Positions 7,207-15,310 are shown, counted from the first letter of the stretch. The stretch: DNA of 23,066 nucleotides from CAYOVG01 sp964407285 (GCA_964407285.1 CAYOVG010000064.1:1-23066), one strand, 5' to 3'. Notes: a model not told the origin generated them from the letters alone. Numbers and translations are program-made.

Positions 7207-7766
7207 GCGAATCCGCGGAATCCAGACATGAACTGCGCATCGCCGGGTTCGGCGGCCAGGGAATCGTGCTTGCCGGCAACATCCTGGGTAAAGCGGCGGC
7301 GTTGTTCGAAGGACTCAACGCGGTGTTCACCCAAAGTTACGGTCCCGAGGCGCGGGGCGGGGCGTGCAGTGCGGACGTCATCCTTTCTTCGGGCGTCGTG
7401 CACTATCCGCGGGTCTTGCGGCCCCAGGTCCTCGTGCTCATGAGTGAAGAGGCCAAGAACACGTATGGTTCTCAGGTGAACGATTCCACCATCATTCTGA
7501 TTGATGAAGATCTGGTGAATCTCGAAGAAGCCCCCGCCGGCTCGTTCCTGTATAAGATACCCGCCACGCGCATTGCCGAAAAACTGGGGCGCGCCATCGT
7601 GGCGAATATCGTGATGTTGGGCTTCATCACGTCGGTCACGGGAATGATCGCCTATGAGTCCATGAAACAGGCCATTCTGGCGAGCATACCCGCCGGCACG
7701 GAAGCACTCAATCTCAAGGCCTTTGAGGAAGGCTTCAGGTATGGAAAGGACCGTTACGGGAAATGA
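7203..7766 (+). CDS. korC: 2-oxoglutarate:ferredoxin oxidoreductase, gamma subunit
   Basis: 187 residues from a GTG start that overlaps the korB stop (GTGA), with GAGGG a few bases ahead. It shows the family signature GFGGQGI near residue 15 and the QSYGPEARGG block near residue 42, both typical of the 2-oxoacid:ferredoxin oxidoreductase gamma domain, which helps bind coenzyme A. Length is normal. It completes a four-subunit enzyme encoded in the order D-A-B-C. The following 240 bases contain a stem-loop and a dispersed repeat but no stop to the transcription unit that I can recognise, so hdrA may be cotranscribed. Confidence 0.9.
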   Translation: MSESAESRHELRIAGFGGQGIVLAGNILGKAAALFEGLNAVFTQSYGPEARGGACSADVILSSGVVHYPRVLRPQVLVLMSEEAKNTYGSQVNDSTIILIDEDLVNLEEAPAGSFLYKIPATRIAEKLGRAIVANIVMLGFITSVTGMIAYESMKQAILASIPAGTEALNLKAFEEGFRYGKDRYGK

Positions 7767-7792
7767 TCTCGGGTCGCGGTGTTCGTTTTCGG

Positions 7793-7828
7793 GACAGGTC
7801 GTTGGACCGCGTTTTTTGCGGGCCTGTC
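7793..7828 (+). other. Stem-loop after korC
   Basis: GACAGG (7793-7798) pairs with CCTGTC (7823-7828), and an inner CCGC (7807-7810) pairs with GCGG (7818-7821) around GTTTTTT. The T run is in the loop and not after the stem, so it is not a standard terminator. It could act as an mRNA processing or stability element between korC and hdrA. Confidence 0.4.
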
Positions 7829-7858
7829 AGCAGCCCGTTGAAGAACAGCGTTTTGGGC

Positions 7859-7992
7859 AGGCTGTTCAAGAACGATGAGATGCAAGGCGCGCGAATCCTG
7901 AGGAATGAGGCGTACAACCCGTACGCCGCAATGACGAAGGAGGAAGCGTCACGCCAAAGGCGTGAAAGCGGATCGCGTTTTTCAACGGCCTG
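7859..7992 (+). repeat. Dispersed intergenic repeat, fullest copy
   Basis: An element of about 134 bases with imperfect terminal inverted repeats: CAGGCTGTTCAAGAACG at the left end and, reversed, CAGGCCGTTGAAAAACG at the right. A further copy of the terminal motif lies just outside at 7830-7846. The first 40 bases recur at 1-43 in opposite orientation and, more diverged, at 15389-15460. It contains no plausible gene. Repeats with this consensus occur, as I recall, in many copies between genes in Desulfobacterota. The architecture suggests a MITE-like, non-autonomous mobile element or a REP-like structure. Confidence 0.75.
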
Positions 7993-7993
7993 A

Positions 7994-8000
7994 TAAGGAG
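7994..8000 (+). promoter_or_regulatory. Ribosome binding site fixing the hdrA start
   Basis: TAAGGAG lies two bases after the end of the intergenic repeat and nine bases before the in-frame TTG at 8010. It argues against the GTG at 7962, which sits inside the repeat and has no such site. Confidence 0.6.
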
Positions 8001-8009
8001 AAGCTCCCC

Positions 8010-10469
8010 TTGCCACAGGAACCTCAAGCACTGAAGTCCGATGAGCGGAACCCAACGGCGTCGACCAAGCCGCGCATCGGCGTGTTCGTTTGTCACTGCG
8101 GGCTGAACATCGGCAACACGGTGGATGTGGAGCAGGTCGCCCGGTTTGCCGAAGGCCTGCCGGATGTGGTGTTTTGCGGCGCCAATTTGTACACCTGTTC
8201 GGAGCCGGGACAGGAGGAGATCAAGAAAGCCGTTCAGGACCATGGCCTCAACCGGGTGGTGGTCGCCTCCTGTTCCCCCAGGCTGCACGAGACCACTTTC
8301 CGTACGGTGTGCCGGGAATCGGGCCTGAATCCGTATCTCTTTGAAATGGCCAACATCCGGGAGCACTGTTCCTGGGTCCACCTTCATGATCGGGAAGGAG
8401 CCACGAGCAAGGCCCAGGACCTGGTGGAAATGGCCGTGGCCAGGGCCCGCTTGCTGGAGCCTCAGACCGAGATATCCGTACCCGTGACGCAACGGGCGTT
8501 GGTGATCGGTGGTGGAGTGGCCGGCATTCAGGCGGCCCTGGACCTGGCGGATTCGGGTTTCAAAGTGTATCTCGTGGAGCGTTCCGCCAGTATCGGAGGG
8601 CGGATGGCCCAGATCGACAAAACGTTTCCCACCATGGATTGCTCCATTTGCATTCTGGCTCCCAAAATGGTGGAAGTGGGCCGTCACCCGGATATCGAGC
8701 TTCTCACACTGAGCGAAGTGGAGCAGGTGGAAGGGTACGTGGGGAACTTCCGGGTTCGGGTTCGCAAGAAGGCCCGGTACGTCACGAACGCTTGTACTTC
8801 CTGTGGAGATTGCGCCCGGGTGTGTCCTCAGATCGCCCCCGACGAATTCAACGCCGGACTTTCCACGAGACGCGGTATTTTTATTCCCTTTGCTCAGGCC
8901 GTACCCTCCTCCTATGTCATCGACATGAATATGTGCCTGAATAAAGAAGGCATTGTGGCCTGTGACAAATGCCTGCAGGAATGCAAAGCGGACTGCATTG
9001 ACTTCTCACAGGGGGACAAAACGCTTTACCTGGACGTGGGCGCCGTCATTGTGGCCACGGGGGTGGACGTTTACGATCCCACACCCCTGACCGAGTTCGG
9101 GTACAGGCGTTTCCCCAATGTCATCACGAGCTTGGAATTCGAGCGTTTGATCAACGCGGGAGGACCGTCCCAAGGCCGCCTGATCCGTCCATCGGATCGT
9201 AAGACGCCTCGTAAGGTGGCCTTCCTGCAGTGCATCGGCTCCCGTTCCACCCGCTCCAACAACTACTGCAGCAACATCTGCTGCATGAACACCATCAAGG
9301 ACACCCTCCTCATCAAGGAGCACTGGCCCGATACGGAGATCAAGGTCTTCTACATCGATATCCGAGCCTTCGGAAAAGGCTTCGAGGATCTGTTTAGGCG
9401 TGCGCGGCGCGAGGGCGTCGAATTCATCCGGGGTATCCCCGGAGAAATCGTGGAGGATCCGGACACCAACGACTTGATCCTCATCGGCGAAAACATGCAC
9501 CTGGGTGAATGGTATAAATACCAGGTGGACATGGCCGTTCTCAGTGTGGGTATCGAGCCCCGCAACGACAGCAAGGTTCTGCAGCACATCCTCAATCTGA
9601 ACACCTGCAAGGACGGATTTTTCCTGGAGGCCCACCCCAAACTCAAGCCCGTGGATACGGCGTGCCGAGGGGTTTTCCTGGCGGGATGCGCCGAGGGCCC
9701 CAAGGATATTAAGGACAGTGTAACTCAGGCCAGCGCCGCGGCCAGCCGAGCCGGTATTCTGCTGACCAAAGGGCAGGTTACCGTGGAGGCCGTCACGGCC
9801 CGGGTGAATCCCGAATTGTGCAAGGCCTGTGGGGCCTGTGTGCGCGTGTGCCCTTACCATGCCATCCGCCGGAACGAAGAGACGGGGGTGGCGGAGGTGA
9901 TTGAAGCTTCCTGCGCGGGTTGCGGTACGTGCGCCGCCGAATGCCGATTCGCCGCCATTCACATGAGGCATTTCGATGACCAGCAGATCCTGGCTCAACT
10001 GGAAGCGGCCACACGGGAACACCCCACGGACAAGGTGGTGGCGTTCTGCTGCAACTGGTGTTCTTACGCGGGGGCCGATTTTGCCGGTGTGAGTCGAATT
10101 CAGTATCCTACCAATGCCCGCATCATACGGACCCTGTGTTCCGGCCGAGTGCATCGTGATTTCGTCCGATACGCCTTTGCCAGGGGAGCCGGGGCCGTGC
10201 TGGTGAGCGGCTGTCATCCTGCGGATTGTCACTATATCAATGCCAACATGCAGACGGAAAAGCGCGTGCGCCGGTTATGGAAGGAAATGAAACGGTACGG
10301 GTTGGATTCCGAGCGGCTGCAATTGGCATGGGTGAGCGCCGCGGAAGGCCAGCGGTTCGCCGGAATCATGGAACGGATGTCCGAACACCTGAAACGCATT
10401 CCGGAAGAAGAGATCCTGAAGACAAAGCAGGCGTACGAGCGATTTCTGAAAGCGGGGGCTGTGGCATGA
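8010..10469 (+). CDS. hdrA: HdrA-MvhD fusion: FAD/iron-sulfur subunit of heterodisulfide reductase-type complex
   Basis: 819 residues from TTG 8010. The HdrA part begins with IGVFVCHCG (23-31), continues with the FAD-binding GGGVAGIQAA (about 166-175), the HdrA-type cysteine block DCSICILAPKM (near 210), a CTSCGDCARVCP cluster (near 262), a CxxC-containing block (near 310), and two ferredoxin clusters CKACGACVRVCP (near 604) and CAGCGTCAAEC (near 635). The last part (about 676-765) is an MvhD/FlpD domain with FCCNWCSYAG and SGCHPADCHY, normally the electron-entry subunit from a hydrogenase or formate dehydrogenase. HdrA is the flavin site of electron bifurcation, in the cytoplasm. No MvhA/G hydrogenase or FdhAB gene is in the window, so its partner is unknown. 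hdrC overlaps its stop. Confidence 0.92.
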   Translation: MPQEPQALKSDERNPTASTKPRIGVFVCHCGLNIGNTVDVEQVARFAEGLPDVVFCGANLYTCSEPGQEEIKKAVQDHGLNRVVVASCSPRLHETTFRTVCRESGLNPYLFEMANIREHCSWVHLHDREGATSKAQDLVEMAVARARLLEPQTEISVPVTQRALVIGGGVAGIQAALDLADSGFKVYLVERSASIGGRMAQIDKTFPTMDCSICILAPKMVEVGRHPDIELLTLSEVEQVEGYVGNFRVRVRKKARYVTNACTSCGDCARVCPQIAPDEFNAGLSTRRGIFIPFAQAVPSSYVIDMNMCLNKEGIVACDKCLQECKADCIDFSQGDKTLYLDVGAVIVATGVDVYDPTPLTEFGYRRFPNVITSLEFERLINAGGPSQGRLIRPSDRKTPRKVAFLQCIGSRSTRSNNYCSNICCMNTIKDTLLIKEHWPDTEIKVFYIDIRAFGKGFEDLFRRARREGVEFIRGIPGEIVEDPDTNDLILIGENMHLGEWYKYQVDMAVLSVGIEPRNDSKVLQHILNLNTCKDGFFLEAHPKLKPVDTACRGVFLAGCAEGPKDIKDSVTQASAAASRAGILLTKGQVTVEAVTARVNPELCKACGACVRVCPYHAIRRNEETGVAEVIEASCAGCGTCAAECRFAAIHMRHFDDQQILAQLEAATREHPTDKVVAFCCNWCSYAGADFAGVSRIQYPTNARIIRTLCSGRVHRDFVRYAFARGAGAVLVSGCHPADCHYINANMQTEKRVRRLWKEMKRYGLDSERLQLAWVSAAEGQRFAGIMERMSEHLKRIPEEEILKTKQAYERFLKAGAVA

Positions 10470-10945
10470 CCGTACAACGAGTGTGGACCCTGTTCGACCG
10501 GAGCCAATTGTACGAGTGCTATGAATGCTCCCGGTGTTCGGGAAGCTGTCCCGTGGCCCTGAGTTCAAAGGGCCTGGGACCGCGCAAAATCCTCCTCAAG
10601 TGCCTTCAACAGGGGCAGGAGGCGGTGATCGAGGATCCGATGCTCTGGTATTGTACCACGTGCCAGGTATGCGAGGATCGATGCCCCCAGCGGATTCCCA
10701 TTCCCGAACTGCTGACGGGCTTGAAAAACATGGCCTCACGGAAAGGCAACCTCCCGGAAAAGATACGATTCTCCGTGGAAAAGATCGCCAAAACGGGGCG
10801 TTCGGTTCTGGCCTTCCGTGTGGAGCGCGAACGGGAACGATACGGACTGCCTCCTCTGCCGGAAGTGAACACGGAGGAGATCTCCCGGATTCTTGCGGAA
10901 ACCGGGTTTTTCAGGGATCTTGCCGCCATCGACGAAAAACCCTGA
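10466..10945 (+). CDS. hdrC: HdrC-like iron-sulfur subunit
   Basis: 159 residues with two 4Fe-4S motifs, CYECSRCSGSCP and CTTCQVCEDRCP, followed by an alpha-helical tail, the usual soluble HdrC arrangement. It should relay electrons between HdrA and the catalytic HdrB. The ATG is part of an ATGA overlap with the end of hdrA, with a G-rich stretch about eight bases upstream. The longer open frame running back into hdrA is antisupported by the family length. It is followed after 29 bases by hdrB, as in HdrABC sets generally. Confidence 0.9.
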   Translation: MTVQRVWTLFDRSQLYECYECSRCSGSCPVALSSKGLGPRKILLKCLQQGQEAVIEDPMLWYCTTCQVCEDRCPQRIPIPELLTGLKNMASRKGNLPEKIRFSVEKIAKTGRSVLAFRVERERERYGLPPLPEVNTEEISRILAETGFFRDLAAIDEKP

Positions 10946-10974
10946 CCTTCGAAACCAACGGTGGAATACGGAAC

Positions 10975-11898
10975 ATGTCTTTGAAGTATGCCTTTTTCCC
11001 GGGATGTATCATTCCCACCAAGTACCCCCATTTCGAAAGCGCCACCCGGGCCGTTGCCTCGGCGTTGGGCATCGAACTGGTGGATCTTTCGTTTGGATGC
11101 TGCCCCCCCGTATCCAATATGAAACTGGTGCACTACGATTCGTGGCTGGCGCTGGCGGCCCGTAACCTGTCGTTGGCCGAAGAAGCCGGACTCAATATCC
11201 TCACCACGTGCACCGGCTGCGTCAGCACCCTGAAAGAGGCCAATTACATCATGAAAGAAAAGTCCAACCGCCGCAGGAAGGTGAACCGCATTCTGTCGCG
11301 GGTGGGCAGGCAATACACCGGCGCCATCCAGGTGAAGCACCTGCTGGATGTGCTCCATGACGATGTGGGGGTGGAGAGCATCGATGAAAAGCGGTTGTTC
11401 GATCTGAACCTCCGGGTGGCCTGTCACTACGGATGTCATCTGTTCCGGCCCTCGTACGTCATGTATCCGGAGTCCTTGTCTCCTTCCCACAGCTATGTGC
11501 CTACGGCCATGGACAATCTGGTCGAGGCCGCCGGGGGGACCGCCGTAAATATGATGCGGCGCTTCCTTTGTTGCGGATATCCTCTGGCCGCTAGCGTGGA
11601 CGAAGAATCCTCGTATGAAATTCTGAGGGAAAAGCTCCAGTACATTAGGAAGGCCCGGGCGGATCTTATCCTGGTGGCCTGTGCGTCCTGTTTCGAACAG
11701 TTTGAACTCGGACAGGTAATGATCAAAAAGACACATAAGGAAGAGTACCAGTTGCCTACCTTGTACCTTTCCCAACTGATCGGCCTTATCTTGGGAATCG
11801 ATCCCAAAGTATTGGGGCTCAGGGAACATATATTCAAGGTAAAAAAGCTACTGGACCGAATGACGGAACGCAGATCCAAGGCTCAGGTTTCTGTTTAA
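10975..11898 (+). CDS. hdrB: HdrB-like catalytic subunit with two CCG domains
   Basis: 307 residues with both cysteine-rich CCG modules intact: Cys11, Cys42-Cys43, Cys79, Cys82 in the first, and Cys150, Cys154, Cys199-Cys200, Cys236, Cys239 in the second. In methanogen HdrB these ligate two non-cubane 4Fe-4S clusters that reduce the CoM-S-S-CoB disulfide. Bacteria lack those thiols, so the physiological disulfide or other acceptor here is unknown. The start ATG lies 29 bases after hdrC with a weak GGTGG upstream. The last codons and following bases (11892-11908) resemble the end of the dispersed repeat plus its AAGGAG. A 67-base spacer leads to sucC. Confidence 0.9.
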   Translation: MSLKYAFFPGCIIPTKYPHFESATRAVASALGIELVDLSFGCCPPVSNMKLVHYDSWLALAARNLSLAEEAGLNILTTCTGCVSTLKEANYIMKEKSNRRRKVNRILSRVGRQYTGAIQVKHLLDVLHDDVGVESIDEKRLFDLNLRVACHYGCHLFRPSYVMYPESLSPSHSYVPTAMDNLVEAAGGTAVNMMRRFLCCGYPLAASVDEESSYEILREKLQYIRKARADLILVACASCFEQFELGQVMIKKTHKEEYQLPTLYLSQLIGLILGIDPKVLGLREHIFKVKKLLDRMTERRSKAQVSV

Positions 11899-11965
11899 CA
11901 GCCTGTTAAGGAGAATCGGCCTTAGGAACTTGCATGGGAATCAAGCAACTGTGAGGTGACATGTC

Positions 11966-13129
11966 ATGAAGATCCATGAGTACCAAGCGAAAGCGATATT
12001 CGAGCGGCACGGAATTCCGATTCCCAAAGGTGGTGTGGCGTTTTCCGCCGAAGAAGCGCTCAAAATCGCCCAGGGACTGGGAGCCAAGGGATATGTGGTC
12101 AAGGCTCAGGTACATGCCGGGGGGCGCGGCAAGGGAGGAGGAGTCAAAAAAGTCGAGACTCTTTCGGAAGTGGAGACCGCCGCCCGGGGTATTCTGGGGA
12201 CCCCGCTGGTGACAGTGCAAACGGGTCCGGAAGGCAAACAGGTGAATCGACTCCTCGTGGAGGAAGCGGTGGAATTCAGGCAGGAATTGTACCTGGGAAT
12301 CACCGTCGATCGAGCCGAAGCGGCTCCCGTTATTATTGTGAGCGGCGCCGGAGGCGTGGAGATCGAAGAAATCGCCGCCACCCGGCCGGAACTGATTCTC
12401 AAGGAGGTGGTGAATCCCCTCACGGGATTGTGCGGGTACCAATGCCGGAATCTGGTTTTCGGCCTGGGGCTGGAAGCGGGAGCCATTCGATCCCTTACGC
12501 CGTTTCTCCAGAAGGTGTATGAGGTGTTCGCCGCCTACGACTGCTCCCTGGTGGAAATCAACCCGCTGGTCATCACGAAAGACGATGGGTTTCTGGCCTT
12601 GGACGCCAAGATCAACTTTGATGACAATGCCTTGGCCCGACATCCCGAGTTGAAGGAACTAAGGGATCCCGACGAGGAAGATGCGTTGGAGCGCAAGGCC
12701 GGCGAGTTTAATCTGAATTATATCCGCTTGAGCGGAAACGTGGGAGCCATGGTGAACGGCGCGGGCTTGGCCATGGCCACCATGGATCTGATCAAGTTGG
12801 CGGGCGCGGAGCCGGCGAATTTTCTGGATGTCGGCGGCGGCGCCAATAAGGAAATGATTGAAGCGGGCTTCAAGATCATTCTGGGAGATCCGAGGGTGGA
12901 AGCCATTCTGATCAATATATTCGGTGGGATTCTTCGATGCGATGTCCTGGCGGAAGGCGTGCTTCAGGCCGCCCGTACGGTGGATATCCATGTCCCCCTG
13001 ATCGTGCGCCTTCAGGGAACCAATGTCGAGGAAGGCCGGCGGATTCTGCGGGAGTCGGGCTTGGACTTCCAGGTGGCCGAAACCATTTCGGATGCTGCAC
13101 GGTTGGTGGCTGCGGCGGTGAAGAGCTGA
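11966..13129 (+). CDS. sucC: Succinate-CoA ligase, beta subunit
   Basis: 387 residues, the normal SucC length. It starts with MKIHEYQAK, shows the ATP-grasp region with KAQVHAGGRGK (46-56), the NPLTGL block, VEINPLV, and the C-terminal ligase domain with NIFGGILRCD. With SucD it converts succinyl-CoA, phosphate and ADP (or GDP) to succinate, CoA and ATP (or GTP), conserving the thioester made by Kor. GAGGTGA lies six bases before the ATG. sucD follows after 13 bases. Confidence 0.95.
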   Translation: MKIHEYQAKAIFERHGIPIPKGGVAFSAEEALKIAQGLGAKGYVVKAQVHAGGRGKGGGVKKVETLSEVETAARGILGTPLVTVQTGPEGKQVNRLLVEEAVEFRQELYLGITVDRAEAAPVIIVSGAGGVEIEEIAATRPELILKEVVNPLTGLCGYQCRNLVFGLGLEAGAIRSLTPFLQKVYEVFAAYDCSLVEINPLVITKDDGFLALDAKINFDDNALARHPELKELRDPDEEDALERKAGEFNLNYIRLSGNVGAMVNGAGLAMATMDLIKLAGAEPANFLDVGGGANKEMIEAGFKIILGDPRVEAILINIFGGILRCDVLAEGVLQAARTVDIHVPLIVRLQGTNVEEGRRILRESGLDFQVAETISDAARLVAAAVKS

Positions 13130-13142
13130 GGGGGGGTAGTCC

Positions 13143-14012
13143 ATGAGCATATTGGTCGATGAACGAACGAGAGTCATTGTGCAGGGAATTACGGGCAAGG
13201 AAGGTTCCTTCCACGCGGCCCGCTGCCTGGAGTACGGAACCCGCGTGGTGGGCGGCGTCACACCCGGCAAGCGAGGCCGGAAGGTGGAAGGCGTGCCCGT
13301 GTTCAACAGCGTGGCGGAGGCTGTGTGGGAAACGGGAGCCGATGCCTCCCTCATCTTTGTTCCGCCGCCGTTCGCCGCGGACGCCATCATGGAAGCGGCC
13401 GCCGCGGGCATCAAAGTCATCGTGTGCATTACGGAGGGGATTCCTACTCTGGACATGGTGAAGGTGAAGCGAATCCTGAAGGATACGGGTGCTCACCTCA
13501 TCGGACCCAATTGCCCCGGCATCATCAGCCCGGGCAAGTGCAAGATGGGCATTATGCCCGGCGCCATCCATCGGGAGGGAACCATCGGAGTCATTTCGCG
13601 AAGCGGCACCTTGACCTATGAAGTGGTGGACCAGATCACCCGTGCGGGATTGGGTCAAAGCACCTGCATCGGAATCGGAGGAGATCCCATTATCGGTCTC
13701 AACTTCGTGGATCTTCTAGAGATGTTCGAGGATGACCCGGACACGGAAGCCGTAGTGGTCATCGGCGAAATCGGAGGCACGGCGGAAGAGGACGCGGCGG
13801 AATTCATCCGGAATTGGGTGGAGAAGCCGGTGATTTCGTTCATCGCCGGACTTACCGCTCCTCCCGGAAAACGCATGGGCCATGCGGGCGCCATCATTTC
13901 GGGCGGGACGGGTCGCGCCCAGGACAAGATCCGGGCTCTGGAAAAAGCGGGGGTTCGGGTGGTCCGGAATCTCGGCGTCATGGGCGACTTCATCCGGAGT
14001 TACGTGGGGTGA
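13143..14012 (+). CDS. sucD: Succinate-CoA ligase, alpha subunit
   Basis: 289 residues, typical for SucD. The N-terminal CoA-binding domain contains VQGITGKEGSFH and GPNCPGI; the C-terminal domain carries the phosphorylated His247 in GHAGAIISGG. A G-rich ribosome site (GGGGGG) lies six bases ahead of the ATG. It is the last gene of the kor-hdr-suc unit and is followed at 22 bases by a terminator. Placing the ATP-forming step beside a ferredoxin-dependent 2-oxoglutarate oxidase fits the oxidative direction of the TCA cycle in sulfate reducers. Confidence 0.96.
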   Translation: MSILVDERTRVIVQGITGKEGSFHAARCLEYGTRVVGGVTPGKRGRKVEGVPVFNSVAEAVWETGADASLIFVPPPFAADAIMEAAAAGIKVIVCITEGIPTLDMVKVKRILKDTGAHLIGPNCPGIISPGKCKMGIMPGAIHREGTIGVISRSGTLTYEVVDQITRAGLGQSTCIGIGGDPIIGLNFVDLLEMFEDDPDTEAVVVIGEIGGTAEEDAAEFIRNWVEKPVISFIAGLTAPPGKRMGHAGAIISGGTGRAQDKIRALEKAGVRVVRNLGVMGDFIRSYVG

Positions 14013-14033
14013 CCTGAAAGGATTGAGGATAGA

Positions 14034-14060
14034 AAACGGCGGGACGTACTCCCGCCGTTT
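14034..14060 (+). terminator. Terminator of the kor-hdr-suc unit
   Basis: A perfect 11-bp stem, AAACGGCGGGA (14034-14044) with TCCCGCCGTTT (14050-14060), and a 5-nt loop, just after sucD. The T run is short (TTT then CC), so termination may be incomplete. The stem is nearly symmetric and also faces the minus-strand operon ending at 14134. Confidence 0.7.
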
Positions 14061-14133
14061 CCGTTCGCACCTGCCGGCGGTTTTTAAGGTATGCATGTGG
14101 CGGACGCGCACCGGCCCATATATCGTCACGCAA

Positions 14134-14313
14134 TCAGCCCGCCGCAATGAGGTTTTTCAACGGGCCGCCAACCTCGGGGAGGATTTCCACCCTTCCTTTG
14201 CGGCCTTTCGCATAGATCGGCAGAATGAGCGTCTCCCGGGCGACGACGCGCCCACCTCGGATCACCCCGACGGAGTGATACCTGATAACGGCTGTTTTCC
14301 TGTCCCGAATCAT
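14134..14313 (-). CDS. Small basic protein, last gene of the NifX-like operon
   Basis: A 59-residue open frame whose ATG overlaps the stop of the NifX-like gene by four bases (ATGA), the usual sign of a translationally coupled operon member. The product begins MIRDRKTAVIRYHS, contains VGVIRGGRVVARETLILP and ends VGGPLKNLIAAG. It is basic and has no cysteines, signal peptide or membrane helix. Third positions are rich in G and C. I recognise no family. It is easily missed because of its size. Its place suggests a role with the NifX/DUF5320 proteins, but there is no direct evidence. Confidence 0.6.
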   Translation of the reverse strand: MIRDRKTAVIRYHSVGVIRGGRVVARETLILPIYAKGRKGRVEILPEVGGPLKNLIAAG

Positions 14314-14660
14314 CCGGCATCGGCGGATTTGGCCTCGGTGAGCTTGCCCGCCCGGTATTGCTCCAGCGCTTCGGCGACAGTCAACGCAGTGGTATTAAAA
14401 ACCCGGATTCCGGCCGTCTGAAGCACGCGAAACGCCCTGGGTCCGCAATGGCCGGTCACGATGGCTTTCGCCCCCAGCCGGGCTACGACCTCCGCGGACT
14501 GGGCGCCGGCTCCCTGGGCGGCGTTCACGTTCTGCCGGTTATCCACCATCTCGAAGGTGTCGTTGTCCAGATTGTACACAAGAAACCTGTGAGCCCGGCC
14601 GAATCGAGTGTCCAGCGTGCCGTTGAGATCGTTTCCCGATGTGGTGAACACTATCTTCAT
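14310..14660 (-). CDS. NifX/NifB-type dinitrogenase iron-molybdenum cofactor-like protein
   Basis: 116 residues from ATG 14660, with GAAGGAG seven bases upstream. It has the compact fold signature of the family: MKIVFTTSGNDLNGTLDTRFGRA at the N-terminus (given here as the segment 1-23), a middle AQSAEVVARLGAKAIVTG and a GIRVFNTT near the end. These small proteins bind metal-sulfur clusters, as in NifX, the NifB C-terminal domain and the Desulfovibrio orange protein. No nitrogenase genes are present, so a role in nitrogen fixation is not implied. It is the second such protein in this operon, after the one at 16230. An upstream extension in the same frame lacks a ribosome site. Confidence 0.88.
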   Translation of the reverse strand: MKIVFTTSGNDLNGTLDTRFGRAHRFLVYNLDNDTFEMVDNRQNVNAAQGAGAQSAEVVARLGAKAIVTGHCGPRAFRVLQTAGIRVFNTTALTVAEALEQYRAGKLTEAKSADAG

Positions 14661-14857
14661 ACGAATGCTCCTTCCTCGACCTATACCGGAGGATCGTTTG
14701 GGACGTTTCCATGCAAGCATGCCCCGGCGATCCGGATGTCCGCTCCGGTGGATTTTCGTCTCAAACCGGCCTGCCTTTCACGGATCATGGCGATGGCGAT
14801 CCGCCGTTGCGTCCGGAAACTTCTGCGTTTCGGGCGCCTTCCAGAAAGCCCGGTCGC

Positions 14858-14898
14858 CCAACCCCGGCAAGAGCCGGATGCGGCCTTTGCCGGGTTGG
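14858..14898 (-). other. Stem-loop between DUF5320 and NifX-like genes
   Basis: TTGCCGGGTTGG (14887-14898) pairs with CCAACCCCGGCAA (14858-14870) with one bulged base and a 16-nt loop. It lacks a T tract. The 260 bases from 14661 to 14920 hold no gene I can support. The stem could set the relative levels of the flanking cistrons. Confidence 0.4.
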
Positions 14899-14920
14899 TT
14901 TCGATTCTCTTGACGGAAGT

Positions 14921-15310
14921 CTATTCCTCCATGCTTCTCGTTTCGATCTCGTCCAGGCGCTTCTTGATGAGTTCCAACTCCGACTGCAAGGCGTCCGCCT
15001 GGCTCTTGAGCACCTTTTTCTCGACTTCCGGTTCGGCTCTCGGATAGGATGCCGGGTATGCGTAGGGATCCGTGTATCCGGGAAATCCCGTCCAGCCCGG
15101 AACCCCGCCGGCATAGAACCGGTTTCGCCGTCCACGTCCGCCGCCGAAGCCCGTACACCAGGCGCCGCGGCCTCTTCCGAAACCCATCCCCATGCCGCGG
15201 CCGGGCATGGGATTGGCATATCCGGGAACTCCGGAACGCGAGCAGTATCCAGCTGCACGGCCGGTCATGGGTCCCGCTCCCACGGGTCCTCTTCGATCTC
15301 CTCCAGGCAT
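14921..15310 (-). CDS. DUF5320 family protein
   Basis: 129 residues with the characteristic start MPGGDRRGPVGAGPMTGR, a Gly/Arg/Met/Tyr-rich middle (about 20-85) and a short coiled-coil tail (about 95-125, heptad pattern in SQADALQSELELIKKRLDEI). GAGGAGG lies eight bases before the ATG. DUF5320 proteins of anaerobes are usually encoded with NifX-like proteins, as here, and their function is unknown; the coiled coil suggests oligomerisation. The gene follows the fused NifX/zinc-ribbon gene after 155 bases that include a decayed repeat copy. Confidence 0.85.
   Translation of the reverse strand: MPGGDRRGPVGAGPMTGRAAGYCSRSGVPGYANPMPGRGMGMGFGRGRGAWCTGFGGGRGRRNRFYAGGVPGWTGFPGYTDPYAYPASYPRAEPEVEKKVLKSQADALQSELELIKKRLDEIETRSMEE

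Noticed and set aside
9006..10232. Minus-strand open frame of 408 codons inside hdrA, and a similar one at 10606-11829 in hdrB
   Set aside because: Both are antisense to strongly conserved iron-sulfur proteins and have no recognisable domain.
14310..14660. Nitrogen fixation gene (nifX)
   Set aside because: No nitrogenase or nif assembly genes are nearby. The family has many non-nitrogenase members, and the DUF5320 and sigma-54 context fits an ORP-like role better.
14700..14735. Second sigma-54 promoter before the NifX-like gene at 14660
   Set aside because: A GG and a GC occur in a TTGC-like context, but the spacing is 7 or 9 bases where 10 is required.
14661..14920. Additional gene between the NifX-like and DUF5320 genes
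   Set aside because: Open frames exist on both strands but have no ribosome site or recognisable product, and the region contains a stem-loop.
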